This document shows positions 34,632-43,119 of a stretch of 64,000 nucleotides of DNA, piece by piece. The translations under genes and the position numbers were made by a program. The notes under the pieces were generated by a model that saw only the letters and a list, made by a program, of their open reading frames with translations, was not told where the DNA came from and ran no database searches. This DNA comes from JBBSUQ01 sp964389755 (GTDB taxonomy: Bacteria > Bacteroidota > Bacteroidia > Flavobacteriales_D > Crocinitomicaceae). The stretch covers positions 72,418-136,417 of the forward strand of contig CAYMEW010000004.1 in the NCBI GenBank assembly GCA_964389755.1. Reading direction: 5' to 3'. Each line of letters begins with the position of its first letter. Position 1 is the first letter of the stretch.

Positions 34632-36683
34632 TTACTTTGTTTGATCCAGTTTTCGTACCATGGTCAGGATCGTCGCGAGCGCAACAGTTTCTCCTGTTTC
34701 GTCGTAAACGTCCACCAAAAACTTCACGATACCTTTGGCAATATCGTCTTCCGAACGTTTTTCCTGGTCGATTTTTTCTTTTACCGTAAAGCGCACGCCG
34801 ATCGTGGCTCCCGGGTAAACGGGCTTGGTAAATCGCGCTTCGTCAATGCCGTAATTAAGCAAAACGGGACCTTTTTTCGGGTCGACGAACATGCCGGCTG
34901 CCTTGGACAGGATGTAATAACCATGCGCCACACGACCTTCGAAGATCGTACCGTCCAGGGAAGTAGCGTCCACATGCGCATAAAAATTGTCACCGGATAC
35001 ATTGGCAAAATTAACGATATCCGCCTCCGTGACCGTGTGTTTATGCGTGAAAACCGTTTCACCGACCGTTAATTCTTCAAAATGCTGGCGAAATATGTGT
35101 GGATTGGCTTCTGGCATGTCCGATCCTACCTGGAATTGTTGCGTAATTTCCGTGATGACATTCGGGTGCCCCTGGATGGCCGTTCGTTGCAGGTAATGCA
35201 AAATTCCGCGTTTCCCGCCCATTTCTTCGCCGCCACCTGCGCGACCGGGTCCGCCGTGTGTGAGCAGCGGCATCGGGGAACCGTGTCCGGTGCTTTCTTT
35301 GGCAGAGGATTCATCCAGTACGAGAATACGTCCGTGCATACTTGCTGCTCCCACCACGTAGTCGCGGGCTTCTTTTTTGTCCGGCGTAACGATGGACGAA
35401 ACCAGTGATCCGCGTCCCATTTTGGCCAGTTCGATCGCTTCGTCGAGGTTCTTATACGGTAAAATGGTGGAAACAGGTCCGAACGCTTCGACCTCGTGCA
35501 CATCCGTTTTGTGAAAAGGATCTGTATTTAAAAAGAGCATTGGCGAAAAGAAAGCTCCCTTTTCGCGATCTCCGCCGGTTATTTCAAAATGATCGAGATC
35601 GCCGTAAACGATTTCCTGAGATTGCGCGAGTCGTTCCACGCTTTCACGTACCCGCTCCACCTGCAAACGGTTCGCAAGCGCACCCATTCGCACTCCTTCA
35701 ATAGACGGATCTCCGATCTTCGTGGAAGCAAGTCGTTTTGAAACGGCCGTTTTTACTTCGTCCACCAGGTTCTCCGGAACGAGGATCCGGCGAACAGCCG
35801 TACACTTTTGTCCTGCTTTTACCGTGATCTCCCGTGTCACTTCTTTGATGAACAGGTCGAATTCGGCAGTTCCCGGCTGGGCTTTCAAACCGAGTACCGA
35901 TGCATTGAGCGAATCCGCTTCGAGGTTGAAGCTGACACTTTCCTCCGTAATGCGCGGAAGTGCTTTGAGTTTTTTCCCGGTGGCAGCAGAACCTGTGAAT
36001 GTAACAACGTCTCCCGAAGTGACGTGATCGAGGATTCCGCGCCCCAGGCCGACAACCAGTTGCAAGGACCCTTCAGGAAGAATGCCGGAAGCGATAATAT
36101 CGCGCACCATCACTTCTGTCAGGTAACTTGTGTATTCGGAAGGTTTCACGATCGCGGGAACTCCGGCCATCAGGTTGACGGCAATTTTTTCGAGCATCCC
36201 CCAGATCGGGAAGTTAAATGCATTGATATGAATAGCAACACCCTCTTTCGGTACCATGATGTGATGACCGATGAAGGTCCCGTGTTTCGAAAGCGGGGCA
36301 GCTGTTCCGTCCACATAATACGGAAGATCCGGAAACTGGCGACGCAGAGAGGCATTCGCGAAAAGGTTACCGATCCCACCTTCAATATCGATCCAGGAGT
36401 CCACACGTGTGGCACCGGTCCAGGCACTTACTTCGTAATAGCGTTCCTTGCGTTCAATCAGGAACAGTGCCAGTGCTTTGAGCATTCGTCCGCGTTCCTG
36501 GAAAGTCATTTTGCGCAGTTTTGCTCCACCGTTTTTTACGGCATATTCCATCATGGCTTTATAGTCCAGGCCGGCACTTGATACTTCACCGATCTTTTCA
36601 CCGTTAATGGCATTGTAAAGATTCGTTTCGGTTCCTTCCCCGTCTGTCCATTGCCCGAGGGCATAATTTTGATATCGTTGCAT
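34632..36683 (-). CDS. paaZ: PaaZ: bifunctional oxepin-CoA hydrolase / 3-oxo-5,6-dehydrosuberyl-CoA semialdehyde dehydrogenase
   Basis: A 683-residue fusion enzyme of phenylacetate degradation. It opens oxepin-CoA and oxidises the resulting aldehyde to 3-oxo-5,6-dehydrosuberyl-CoA. The aldehyde dehydrogenase part (residues 1-about 520) has the catalytic base E255 (NLEAD) and nucleophile C294 (GQKCTAVRR), with FTGSAATG binding the cofactor. The MaoC-like hydratase part (about 535-680) has the catalytic pair D565 and H570 in SGDNFYAHVD. Both active sites are intact and the length fits PaaZ. No other paa gene is in the window. A TATCTTTA box lies upstream. A small lipoprotein gene follows after 4 bp. 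Confidence 0.95.
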   Translation of the reverse strand: MQRYQNYALGQWTDGEGTETNLYNAINGEKIGEVSSAGLDYKAMMEYAVKNGGAKLRKMTFQERGRMLKALALFLIERKERYYEVSAWTGATRVDSWIDIEGGIGNLFANASLRRQFPDLPYYVDGTAAPLSKHGTFIGHHIMVPKEGVAIHINAFNFPIWGMLEKIAVNLMAGVPAIVKPSEYTSYLTEVMVRDIIASGILPEGSLQLVVGLGRGILDHVTSGDVVTFTGSAATGKKLKALPRITEESVSFNLEADSLNASVLGLKAQPGTAEFDLFIKEVTREITVKAGQKCTAVRRILVPENLVDEVKTAVSKRLASTKIGDPSIEGVRMGALANRLQVERVRESVERLAQSQEIVYGDLDHFEITGGDREKGAFFSPMLFLNTDPFHKTDVHEVEAFGPVSTILPYKNLDEAIELAKMGRGSLVSSIVTPDKKEARDYVVGAASMHGRILVLDESSAKESTGHGSPMPLLTHGGPGRAGGGEEMGGKRGILHYLQRTAIQGHPNVITEITQQFQVGSDMPEANPHIFRQHFEELTVGETVFTHKHTVTEADIVNFANVSGDNFYAHVDATSLDGTIFEGRVAHGYYILSKAAGMFVDPKKGPVLLNYGIDEARFTKPVYPGATIGVRFTVKEKIDQEKRSEDDIAKGIVKFLVDVYDETGETVALATILTMVRKLDQTK

Positions 36684-36777
36684 AATTCCGGAAATCGATT
36701 TTGAAGGTTAAAGATAGCAAAAGACGATGCGTCGGAAGAAAAAAAAGCATAAAAATCCCGGGTATCGGCAGGAATAT

Positions 36778-36808
36778 TTTGATTTTATAAACTAAAAATT
36801 TACCTTCA
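36778..36808 (+). promoter_or_regulatory. Bacteroidetes-type promoter for the 36830 gene
   Basis: A TTTG -33 element (36778-36781), a 19-bp AT-rich spacer and TACCTTCA (36801-36808), close to TAnnTTTG, precede the ATG at 36830 by about 21 bp. Spacing is the group optimum. Confidence 0.5.
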
Positions 36809-36829
36809 ACGCCGAAAACTTCTGCTGCT

Positions 36830-37243
36830 ATGAATTTAGTGCTTACTGACAGCCGGGAATCCAGCTTCTACAGCATGCGAATTTACAATGGAATTATATT
36901 CCATGCGATTATTAAATCCCGTGTTACGATCTCGATAGAACTGATGGAGGAAGGATACCGTTTCCTGCGTGATAATGGCGGCGGTAAATTCTACAATATC
37001 TTTGAATTTGAACGCTTTTCGGATGTGGAGCCGGAGGTCCGGGCCTGGGCCGCGCGCAATTCGGGAAACAAGTTTACCCTGGCAGATGCCATCGTGATCA
37101 ACAGCCTGCCGCATAAAATACTTGCCGACTTTTACATGCGATTCAACCGTCCGGCCAAACCAACCCGCATTTTTTCGGATTTCGATAAAGCGGTTCTGTG
37201 GATAGAGACACTGATCCGTGAAGCGGGACCCGATGAAACTTGA
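36830..37243 (+). CDS. Small cytoplasmic protein, possible STAS-like fold
   Basis: A 137-residue protein without signal or membrane segment. It shows an alternating strand-helix pattern: [34 protein letters not shown] helix, KFYNIFEF, then [10 protein letters not shown] and [21 protein letters not shown]. The fold order resembles SpoIIAA/STAS-like Bacteroidetes proteins in which the segment ending FE...[11 protein letters not shown] is recurrent, but this is from memory and weak. I do not assign a function. Its stop overlaps the -33 element of the next gene's promoter. Confidence 0.6.
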   Translation: MNLVLTDSRESSFYSMRIYNGIIFHAIIKSRVTISIELMEEGYRFLRDNGGGKFYNIFEFERFSDVEPEVRAWAARNSGNKFTLADAIVINSLPHKILADFYMRFNRPAKPTRIFSDFDKAVLWIETLIREAGPDET

Positions 37244-37270
37244 GTTCTGCATATGCTTTTCGTACTTTTG
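37240..37270 (+). promoter_or_regulatory. Bacteroidetes promoter of the yyaL-like gene
   Basis: TTG (37240-37242), a 20-bp spacer and a perfect TACTTTTG -7 element (37263-37270). The ATG at 37276 follows 5 nt after the box, so the message should be leaderless or nearly so. This also decides the start: the longer frame from TTG 37240 begins inside the promoter. Confidence 0.6.
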
Positions 37271-37275
37271 ATTTA

Positions 37276-39264
37276 ATGGAATCTGAAAAATACACCAATG
37301 AACTCATTCATGAGTCCTCGCCCTATTTGTTACAACACGCACACAACCCGGTAAACTGGGTGGCCTGGTCGCCGGAAGTATTCCGGCAGGCAAAACAGGA
37401 AGACAAACTGGTGCTGGTGAGTGTCGGCTATTCTGCCTGCCACTGGTGCCATGTAATGGAACACGAATCCTTCGAAGATACCGAGGTTGCTGCTTTGATG
37501 AATAAATTTTTCATCTGTGTGAAAGTGGACAGGGAAGAACGGCCGGACGTGGACCAGGTGTATATGAACGCGGTTCAGCTCATGACGCAACAGGGCGGCT
37601 GGCCGCTGAATTGTTTTACACTTCCGGACGGAAGACCGGTTTACGGGGGAACCTATTTTCAGAAAGAACAATGGATGCATGTGTTGCGCTCACTGGAGCA
37701 AACCTATCGGAAAGACCGGGATAAAGTGCTGGAATACGCCGGAAAATTACACGAGGGAATCAACCGGAGTGAACTGATCGATGTTCCCGCTGAAGACGAA
37801 ATGCTGAAGCCGGAAAAACTGCACGAACTGGTACAACGCTGGGCCGCACGCTTTGATTACCGCGAGGGCGGACCGAACAGTGCTCCGAAATTTATGCTCC
37901 CCAACAACTTTGCATTTCTGCTTCGTTATGGTCATCATTTCCGGGATGAAAAAATCCTCGGTTATGTCGAACTTTCGTTGGATAAAATGGCAATGGGGGG
38001 CATTTACGACCAGGCCGGCGGCGGATTTTCGCGCTATTCCACGGATGTCTTGTGGAAGGTGCCGCATTTTGAGAAAATGCTTTATGACAACGGACAACTA
38101 ATCGCGTTATATGCAATGGCCTGGCAGAAGTTCAAAAAGCCACTGTATAAACGTGTCGTGTATGATACGATTACCTGGTTGGAGCGCGAGATGCTTTCAC
38201 CGGACGATCTGTTTTATAGCGCGCTCGATGCCGACAGCGAAGGAGAAGAAGGAAAGTTCTACGTTTGGTCCGAAAGAGAACTTCGGGAAGCGCTCGGCAA
38301 AGAATACACAACGGCGTCTCAGTTATACGAATTCAGCAGGCGCAGTGAATGGGAAGGAAAGTACATCCTGCTGCGTGTAGAAAGTGATCATGCACTTCAA
38401 CGGAAAATTGGACTGAATCCGGAAGAATTGGATTTGAAAATCGCAGAAATAAACGAATTATTACGAAGTTATCGAAATTCGAGGGTACGTCCCGGTACCG
38501 ATGATAAATGCCTGACCTCCTGGAACGCCATGGCTGTTTCAGGGCTTGCACTGGCTTCAGTTGCATTTGACGAACCGGAGTTTCTGCTAATGGCGCGCAA
38601 AGTTATGCGAAGCCTGTTGGAAAAAGTTAGCGAAGAAGACGCACTCTGGCGCAACTATAAAAACGGGAAAAGGTCCGTTCCTGCTTTTCTCGAAGATTAT
38701 GCGCACGTGATCGCGGCTCTGCTGGATCTTTACGAAGCAACGATGGATGAGGATTACGTGGAGAGAGCTCGCCTGTTTGCAGAACGTGCCAGGAGTGAAT
38801 TCCAACATCCCGAAAGCGAGTTGTTCTACTTTACGGGAAAAGACACGGAACTGATTAGTCGGAAAATGGAACTGCACGATAATGTCATTCCTTCTTCGAA
38901 CAGCGTGATGGCGAATAACCTGTTTTTACTGGGGCATTTATTACAGGATGAAACATACCTCTCCGAAGCGAAGCAAATGCTCTTAAATGTATACGACGGC
39001 ATGGAACACTACGGCTCGGGTTATTCGAACTGGTCCAATCTACTGCTTGATTTTTGTGCCGATTTCAAAGAAATAACCGTGGTCGGGCCGGACTACGTGA
39101 AAATCCTTGCTGAAATTCAACGCGAATTCCGTCCATTGACATTGCTTACAGCGGGAAACCCTGTTAAACTACCCGTGGGAGCCGGAAAAGGAGAGAAAGA
39201 GGGAACCTGGATATACGTTTGCCGGGAAGGCATTTGCGAAGCACCGGTACGATCTCTGGAATAA
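37276..39264 (+). CDS. YyaL/Spata20-type protein with thioredoxin-fold and (alpha/alpha)6 barrel domains
   Basis: A protein of 662 residues from the ATG at 37276. The N-terminal domain (about residues 1-160) is thioredoxin-like with [16 protein letters not shown], a CxxC site. It begins with the family hallmark [21 protein letters not shown]. The remainder is a glycosidase-like (alpha/alpha)6 barrel with [27 protein letters not shown] and [21 protein letters not shown] blocks. Conserved from bacteria to man, its biochemical role is not settled. It is cytoplasmic, as no signal is present. Transcribed from its own promoter and convergent with serS. Confidence 0.93.
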   Translation: MESEKYTNELIHESSPYLLQHAHNPVNWVAWSPEVFRQAKQEDKLVLVSVGYSACHWCHVMEHESFEDTEVAALMNKFFICVKVDREERPDVDQVYMNAVQLMTQQGGWPLNCFTLPDGRPVYGGTYFQKEQWMHVLRSLEQTYRKDRDKVLEYAGKLHEGINRSELIDVPAEDEMLKPEKLHELVQRWAARFDYREGGPNSAPKFMLPNNFAFLLRYGHHFRDEKILGYVELSLDKMAMGGIYDQAGGGFSRYSTDVLWKVPHFEKMLYDNGQLIALYAMAWQKFKKPLYKRVVYDTITWLEREMLSPDDLFYSALDADSEGEEGKFYVWSERELREALGKEYTTASQLYEFSRRSEWEGKYILLRVESDHALQRKIGLNPEELDLKIAEINELLRSYRNSRVRPGTDDKCLTSWNAMAVSGLALASVAFDEPEFLLMARKVMRSLLEKVSEEDALWRNYKNGKRSVPAFLEDYAHVIAALLDLYEATMDEDYVERARLFAERARSEFQHPESELFYFTGKDTELISRKMELHDNVIPSSNSVMANNLFLLGHLLQDETYLSEAKQMLLNVYDGMEHYGSGYSNWSNLLLDFCADFKEITVVGPDYVKILAEIQREFRPLTLLTAGNPVKLPVGAGKGEKEGTWIYVCREGICEAPVRSLE

Positions 39265-39308
39265 CCGAATTACTAAAGCACTGTATTTCTATAAATATTT
39301 GATATTCA

Positions 39309-39341
39309 GTTATAATAACCGTTTCTAACGGTTGCTATAAC
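39309..39341. other. Strong hairpin between convergent yyaL and serS
   Basis: GTTATAATAACCGTT (39309-39323) and AACGGTTGCTATAAC (39327-39341) form a 15-bp stem with two mismatches and a 3-nt loop. No T-run follows in either direction. It lies 45 bp after the yyaL stop and could protect or end that transcript, or be a dispersed palindrome. Confidence 0.45.
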
Positions 39342-39377
39342 GGATATTCGTCTTATTCCGAATGCACGATTTCATGC

Positions 39378-39405
39378 ACAAAAAAACCGGACAAGTGCCC
39401 GGTTT
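39378..39405 (-). terminator. Intrinsic terminator of serS
   Basis: On the minus strand AAACCGG-type arms (39399-39405 with 39384-39390) form a 7-bp stem with an 8-nt loop, followed by a run of seven T. It lies 23 bp after the serS stop codon. Confidence 0.8.
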
Positions 39406-39428
39406 CATATCTTAGTGTGAGAAATCAA

Positions 39429-40700
39429 TCAGCCGATCCGGTCGAAACCGGTGAAAGGGTGCAGCACTTCCGGAATCCGAATTCCGTCTTCCGTCTGATA
39501 ATTTTCCATCAGGGCAGCCACAATACGCGGGAGTGCCAGTGCACTTCCATTAAGCGTGTGACAAAGTTGTGTTTTCTTATCCTCGTTTTTAAAGCGTAGC
39601 TTCAGACGATTCGCCTGGAAGGTGTCAAAACGCGAAACAGAGCTCACTTCGAGCCATTTCTCCTGTGCCGCGGAATACACTTCGAAATCGTAGGTCATTG
39701 CAGCAGCAAAGCCCGTATCTCCGCCGCATAGTCGCAAAATGCGATACTGCAGTCCTAATTTTTCGAGAAGTCCTTTCACGTGCTCGATCATTTCGTTGAG
39801 CGCTTTTTCGGTATTATCCGGATGTTCGATGCGAACAATCTCGACCTTGTCAAACTGGTGCAGGCGGTTCAGTCCGCGTACATCCTTCCCGTAGGAGCCT
39901 GCTTCTCTTCGAAAACAGGGTGTGTATCCTGTCATTTTGATCGAGAAATCGCCATTCGGGAGCATCACATCACGATAGATGTTGGTAAGCGGAACTTCCG
40001 CCGTCGGGATGAGGTAAAGATCGTCTTCGTTGATGTAATACATCTGTCCTTCTTTATCCGGCAGCTGTCCGGTTCCATATCCACTTGCTTCGTTGACCAC
40101 GTGCGGCGGAATGAATTCTTCATAACCGGCAGAAGCCGCTTCGCGCAAAAAGAAGTTGATCAGGGCGCGCTGAAGTTGTGCACCTTTTCCACGGTATACA
40201 GGGAAACCAGCACCGGTGATCTTAACCCCGAGTTCAAAGTCGATGAGGTCGTATTTCCGGGCGAGTTCCCAGTGAGGAAGCGGTGAGAAGTCGTATGTTC
40301 TTTGCTTACCGTTTTCGAATACGGTTTCATTATCGAGTTCGTTCTTCCCGGCTTTTACCAGTTCGTTGGGAACATTAGGAAGCTGATACAATAACTGCGT
40401 GATCTGCTGTTCGAGTTCTTCTGTCTCCGTTTTCAGAAGGGTTTCCTTTTCTTTGAGTCCAGCTGTTTGCTCTTTAGCGGCCGCAGCCTCCTCTTTTTTG
40501 CCTTCTTTAAAAAGTTGGCCGATTTCCCGTGACAACTGGTTTAGTTCGGCAGCCACGGACTCCATACTGGTCTTGGAATCCCTCCATTTTTGATCGAGGT
40601 CCAGGATTTCACGAACTGTATCAGTTGCGTCTATATTTCGTTTTCGGAGACCTTCGATGATCGCGTCTTTCTCGGCCCGGATGCGTGTAATTTCAAGCAT
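39429..40700 (-). CDS. serS: Seryl-tRNA synthetase
   Basis: A 423-residue class II synthetase charging tRNA-Ser (and the precursor of tRNA-Sec) with serine in the cytoplasm. The N-terminal long-arm coiled coil (residues about 25-110, rich in Glu, Lys and Ala) binds the tRNA variable arm. The catalytic core has TAEVPLTNIYRD (serine pocket), motif 2 FRREAGSYGKDVRGLNRLHQF, and motif 3 LNGSALALPRIVAALMENYQ. Length is normal. A TACCTTTG -7 element lies at 40726-40733 and a terminator at 39378. Confidence 0.98.
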   Translation of the reverse strand: MLEITRIRAEKDAIIEGLRKRNIDATDTVREILDLDQKWRDSKTSMESVAAELNQLSREIGQLFKEGKKEEAAAAKEQTAGLKEKETLLKTETEELEQQITQLLYQLPNVPNELVKAGKNELDNETVFENGKQRTYDFSPLPHWELARKYDLIDFELGVKITGAGFPVYRGKGAQLQRALINFFLREAASAGYEEFIPPHVVNEASGYGTGQLPDKEGQMYYINEDDLYLIPTAEVPLTNIYRDVMLPNGDFSIKMTGYTPCFRREAGSYGKDVRGLNRLHQFDKVEIVRIEHPDNTEKALNEMIEHVKGLLEKLGLQYRILRLCGGDTGFAAAMTYDFEVYSAAQEKWLEVSSVSRFDTFQANRLKLRFKNEDKKTQLCHTLNGSALALPRIVAALMENYQTEDGIRIPEVLHPFTGFDRIG

Positions 40701-40725
40701 TTTATCTGCGGTTATTGAACAAATG

Positions 40726-40733
40726 CAAAGGTA
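40726..40733 (-). promoter_or_regulatory. -7 promoter element of serS
   Basis: TACCTTTG on the minus strand is an exact match to TAnnTTTG, giving a predicted leader of about 22 nt before the ATG at 40700. The -33 region is T-rich but has no clear TTTG. Confidence 0.5.
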
Positions 40734-40806
40734 TTTTTAAAATGAAAAAATCCGTGCATTATTTCGAATAAAATTGTGTGGGTTAGTGCTTCTGAATTTC
40801 AGAGCA

Positions 40807-40840
40807 TAAAAAAAGCATCAGCCGGACAGACTGATGCTTT
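40807..40840 (-). terminator. Intrinsic terminator of the rplU-rpmA operon
   Basis: AAAGCATCAG (40812-40821) and CTGATGCTTT (40831-40840) form a perfect 10-bp stem with a 9-nt loop. In the minus direction the stem runs into a T-stretch (complement of 40807-40814). It begins 20 bp after the rpmA stop. Confidence 0.88.
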
Positions 40841-40859
40841 TGCTAAAAGTTATGTTCGC

Positions 40860-41129
40860 TTAAGCTTCAGTAGTTTCAAAGGGAACTACCGAAACGAAAG
40901 AACGATTGTTTTTCTTTTTGCGGAATTCTACTACACCGTCAGTCAGAGCATACAGGGTATGGTCTTTTCCAATTCCCACATTTTCTCCCGGGTGGTGTGC
41001 CGTTCCACGCTGGCGAACGATGATGTTCCCGGCGATTGCAGCCTGTCCTCCGAAGATTTTCACCCCGAGGCGTTTGCTTTCTGATTCACGACCGTTTTTC
41101 GAACTACCGACTCCTTTTTTATGTGCCAT
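40860..41129 (-). CDS. rpmA: 50S ribosomal protein L27
   Basis: An 89-residue ribosomal protein at the peptidyl-transferase centre. The N-terminus [24 protein letters not shown] is the standard L27 form without the cleaved extension seen in Firmicutes. [16 protein letters not shown] and [17 protein letters not shown] follow. It is second in the rplU-rpmA operon, 43 bp after rplU, with a terminator after it. Confidence 0.98.
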   Translation of the reverse strand: MAHKKGVGSSKNGRESESKRLGVKIFGGQAAIAGNIIVRQRGTAHHPGENVGIGKDHTLYALTDGVVEFRKKKNNRSFVSVVPFETTEA

Positions 41130-41172
41130 CGTTTTTAATTTTTACACTTCACCGAGGTGAAGCGGTTCCATA

Positions 41173-41484
41173 TTATAAGTTAATTCCGGTTACCTTGATC
41201 GCCGTAAAGCTTTGGCGGTGACCATTTTTCTTACGGTAACCTTTTCTTCTTTTCTTGCGGAATACGATTACTTTATCACCTTTCACGTGATCGATTACCT
41301 CTGCCTTTACCAGGGCACCGTCTATAGCCGGGGCGCCAATGCTGATCTTGTCTCCGTCACCAGTAAGCAGAACGCGGTCGAACTCGACTTTGTCACCTGC
41401 TTTGGCATCCAGACGGTGCACATAGATCTTTTGGTCTTTCTGCACTTTAAATTGCTGCCCTGCTATCTCTACAATTGCGTACAT
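41173..41484 (-). CDS. rplU: 50S ribosomal protein L21
   Basis: A 103-residue 23S rRNA-binding protein. It starts MYAIVEIAGQQFKVQKDQKIYV and ends with the basic KVIVFRKKRRKGYRKKNGHRQ block and the conserved TAIKVTGI. It is first in the rplU-rpmA operon and has the best promoter in the window (41526-41556). Confidence 0.98.
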   Translation of the reverse strand: MYAIVEIAGQQFKVQKDQKIYVHRLDAKAGDKVEFDRVLLTGDGDKISIGAPAIDGALVKAEVIDHVKGDKVIVFRKKRRKGYRKKNGHRQSFTAIKVTGINL

Positions 41485-41525
41485 ATAGCGTATTATTAAT
41501 TACAAATTTCCTAAAAATCGGATGG

Positions 41526-41556
41526 CAAAGATAGAGATTTAATTTGAGTTTGCAAA
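41526..41556 (-). promoter_or_regulatory. Promoter of rplU-rpmA (full TTTG-N19-TAnnTTTG)
   Basis: On the minus strand TTTG (41556-41553), a 19-bp AT-rich spacer and TATCTTTG (41533-41526) match both elements of the Bacteroidetes housekeeping promoter exactly. The predicted start of transcription is near 41521, giving a leader of about 36 nt. Confidence 0.8.
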
Positions 41557-41583
41557 TCTGTCGGGAAATAGTTTGAAAAAAAA

Positions 41584-42525
41584 TCAGGCCGCATTCTGAT
41601 TTTTCCCGTTTAGCTTCAGACGCTTCCTTAATTGGGGCCAGTAATTCGCAACGAAAACCCCGCCGAGTACGATCAGCATCGAAACGACCTGCATGAGATT
41701 AATGCGTTCATTGAAGAACAAGCCGATAAAAACGGCTACGATCGGGATAAAATAAGTGGTGGTGCTCGCAAAAAGTGCGGAAGAAAGCGCAATAAGCCGG
41801 TTGAAGATAATGATTGCAAAAGAGGTTCCGACAACCGCCAGGATCGCGATGAAACCAAAACCTTCCCAGGCATGCGGATTTTCCCGGAGAACCGTAACCG
41901 AGCCACCGGCGAAGAACAGTGTAAGCGCCACCGGAAAAACAAATAAAAAGGCAAGGGCTGTGATCTCGATCGCACGGAAGGTATGCAGGGTATGCTTAAT
42001 CGTATTCAGACTGATCGCATAAAAGAAAGTGGCGAGCACGATGGCGAGAATGTGCCAGATACTGCCCTTAAAATACAGATCCTGTCCGGCATTCATCAGG
42101 CTGACCATACCGAGCGTACCGATCAAAACGCCGACAATTTGTAAAAGGGTCATGCCGGTACGGAATACCAGCGCGCCAATGATCAGGGTAAAGATCGGGG
42201 TAAAACTGTTAAGCATTCCGGCATAACCGGATGAAAGCGCCGTTTCGGCCCAGGTGAACAGGTAAGCGGGAAAAAAACTACCGAGGTATCCGACGATCAG
42301 AAGTGAAATAACCTGTTTCCGGTTTTTGATCTTTCGAAGAGCACGGATTGCAAAGGGAAGTAAAACAAGCGATGCGAGAAACATGCGCAGGGTAGCAACC
42401 TGCCGGTCATTGAAGATCGCTTCGCCCGAGAGGGAAGTCATACCACGCTTCATAAGGATGAATGAACTGCCCCAGATCGTCGCGAGCAACAAAAGTAATA
42501 ACCAGGCTTTGGTCTCGTTTTTCAC
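41584..42525 (-). CDS. EamA/DMT-superfamily transporter
   Basis: A protein of 313 residues from the GTG at 42525, with ten transmembrane helices in two EamA repeats (first about residues 5-140, second about 160-300). The repeat start LLLLLLATIWGSSFILMKRGM and the second-half ATFFYAISLNTIKHTLH are typical. The family exports or imports amino acids, sugars or other metabolites, and substrate cannot be told. The longest frame starts at a GTG 10 codons upstream, but a perfect TATCTTTG -7 box (42530-42537) lies in that extension, so the inner GTG is chosen. Confidence 0.88.
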   Translation of the reverse strand: MKNETKAWLLLLLLATIWGSSFILMKRGMTSLSGEAIFNDRQVATLRMFLASLVLLPFAIRALRKIKNRKQVISLLIVGYLGSFFPAYLFTWAETALSSGYAGMLNSFTPIFTLIIGALVFRTGMTLLQIVGVLIGTLGMVSLMNAGQDLYFKGSIWHILAIVLATFFYAISLNTIKHTLHTFRAIEITALAFLFVFPVALTLFFAGGSVTVLRENPHAWEGFGFIAILAVVGTSFAIIIFNRLIALSSALFASTTTYFIPIVAVFIGLFFNERINLMQVVSMLIVLGGVFVANYWPQLRKRLKLNGKNQNAA

Positions 42526-42529
42526 GCGG

Positions 42530-42537
42530 CAAAGATA
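42530..42537 (-). promoter_or_regulatory. -7 element giving a leaderless EamA message
   Basis: TATCTTTG on the minus strand ends 4 nt before the GTG at 42525. It fits the consensus exactly. No clear -33 TTTG is seen at 19 bp. Confidence 0.5.
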
Positions 42538-42563
42538 ATCCGAATTCCGAATCACAGGTGCTG

Positions 42564-42601
42564 AAAAAACAAACGCGTCCCCCTGTAGCTGGGACGCGTT
42601 T
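42564..42601 (-). terminator. Intrinsic terminator at the end of the dcw operon
   Basis: AAACGCGTCCC (42571-42581) and GGGACGCGTTT (42591-42601) form a perfect 11-bp stem with a 9-nt loop. On the minus strand it is followed by GTTTTTT. It lies about 55 bp after the yqeY stop and closes the operon. Confidence 0.85.
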
Positions 42602-42656
42602 TGACAACAATAAAAACAAATCCGGAGATTTGTAAGGGTAGAATAAAGCCTTGCTA

Positions 42657-43103
42657 TCAGGCCGAAAGACTTTCTTTAACGAGTTGTGCAACCACTTTCC
42701 CGTCAGCCTTTCCGGCGAGTTTTTTGGTGAGTACTCCCATAACCTTTCCCATGTCCTGCGGACCGGAAGCGCCGGTGGTGGCCACTGCCAGGCGAACTTC
42801 TTCGCGAATCTCGTCTTCGGAGAGCATTTTCGGGAGGTAATTTTCAATTACTTTTGCCTGGAAGAGTTCTTCTTCGGCGAGATCTTCACGTCCCTGCGCT
42901 ATGTACAGTTCGTAAGTTTCCATACGTTGTTTGTGCAGTTTCATCACGATCTTCATAGCAGCTTCCTCGGTTACTTCGCCGCTTCCGGAAGTTGCTTCAA
43001 GCATCAGTTTGGATTTTATATCGCGCAGCGCGGCCAGCTTTTCTTTTTCTTTCGCAAGCATGGCAGCCTTGATGTCTGCGTTGATCTGGTCTGTAAAACT
43101 CAT
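42657..43103 (-). CDS. GatB/YqeY domain protein
   Basis: A 148-residue protein starting at the ATG at 43103; the same frame is open further upstream inside ftsZ but has no meaning there. It shows SFTDQINADIKAAMLAKEKEKLAALRDIKS and MKIVMKLHKQRMETYELYIAQGR, then the C-terminal GPQDMGKVMGVLTKKLAGKADGKVV. This tail is related to the tRNA-binding tail of GatB, the amidotransferase subunit. YqeY's own role is not settled. Its place directly after ftsZ (16 bp) is common in Bacteroidetes. It is the last gene of the dcw operon. Confidence 0.92.
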   Translation of the reverse strand: MSFTDQINADIKAAMLAKEKEKLAALRDIKSKLMLEATSGSGEVTEEAAMKIVMKLHKQRMETYELYIAQGREDLAEEELFQAKVIENYLPKMLSEDEIREEVRLAVATTGASGPQDMGKVMGVLTKKLAGKADGKVVAQLVKESLSA

Positions 43104-43119
43104 GTTATTTTTTCTTGGA

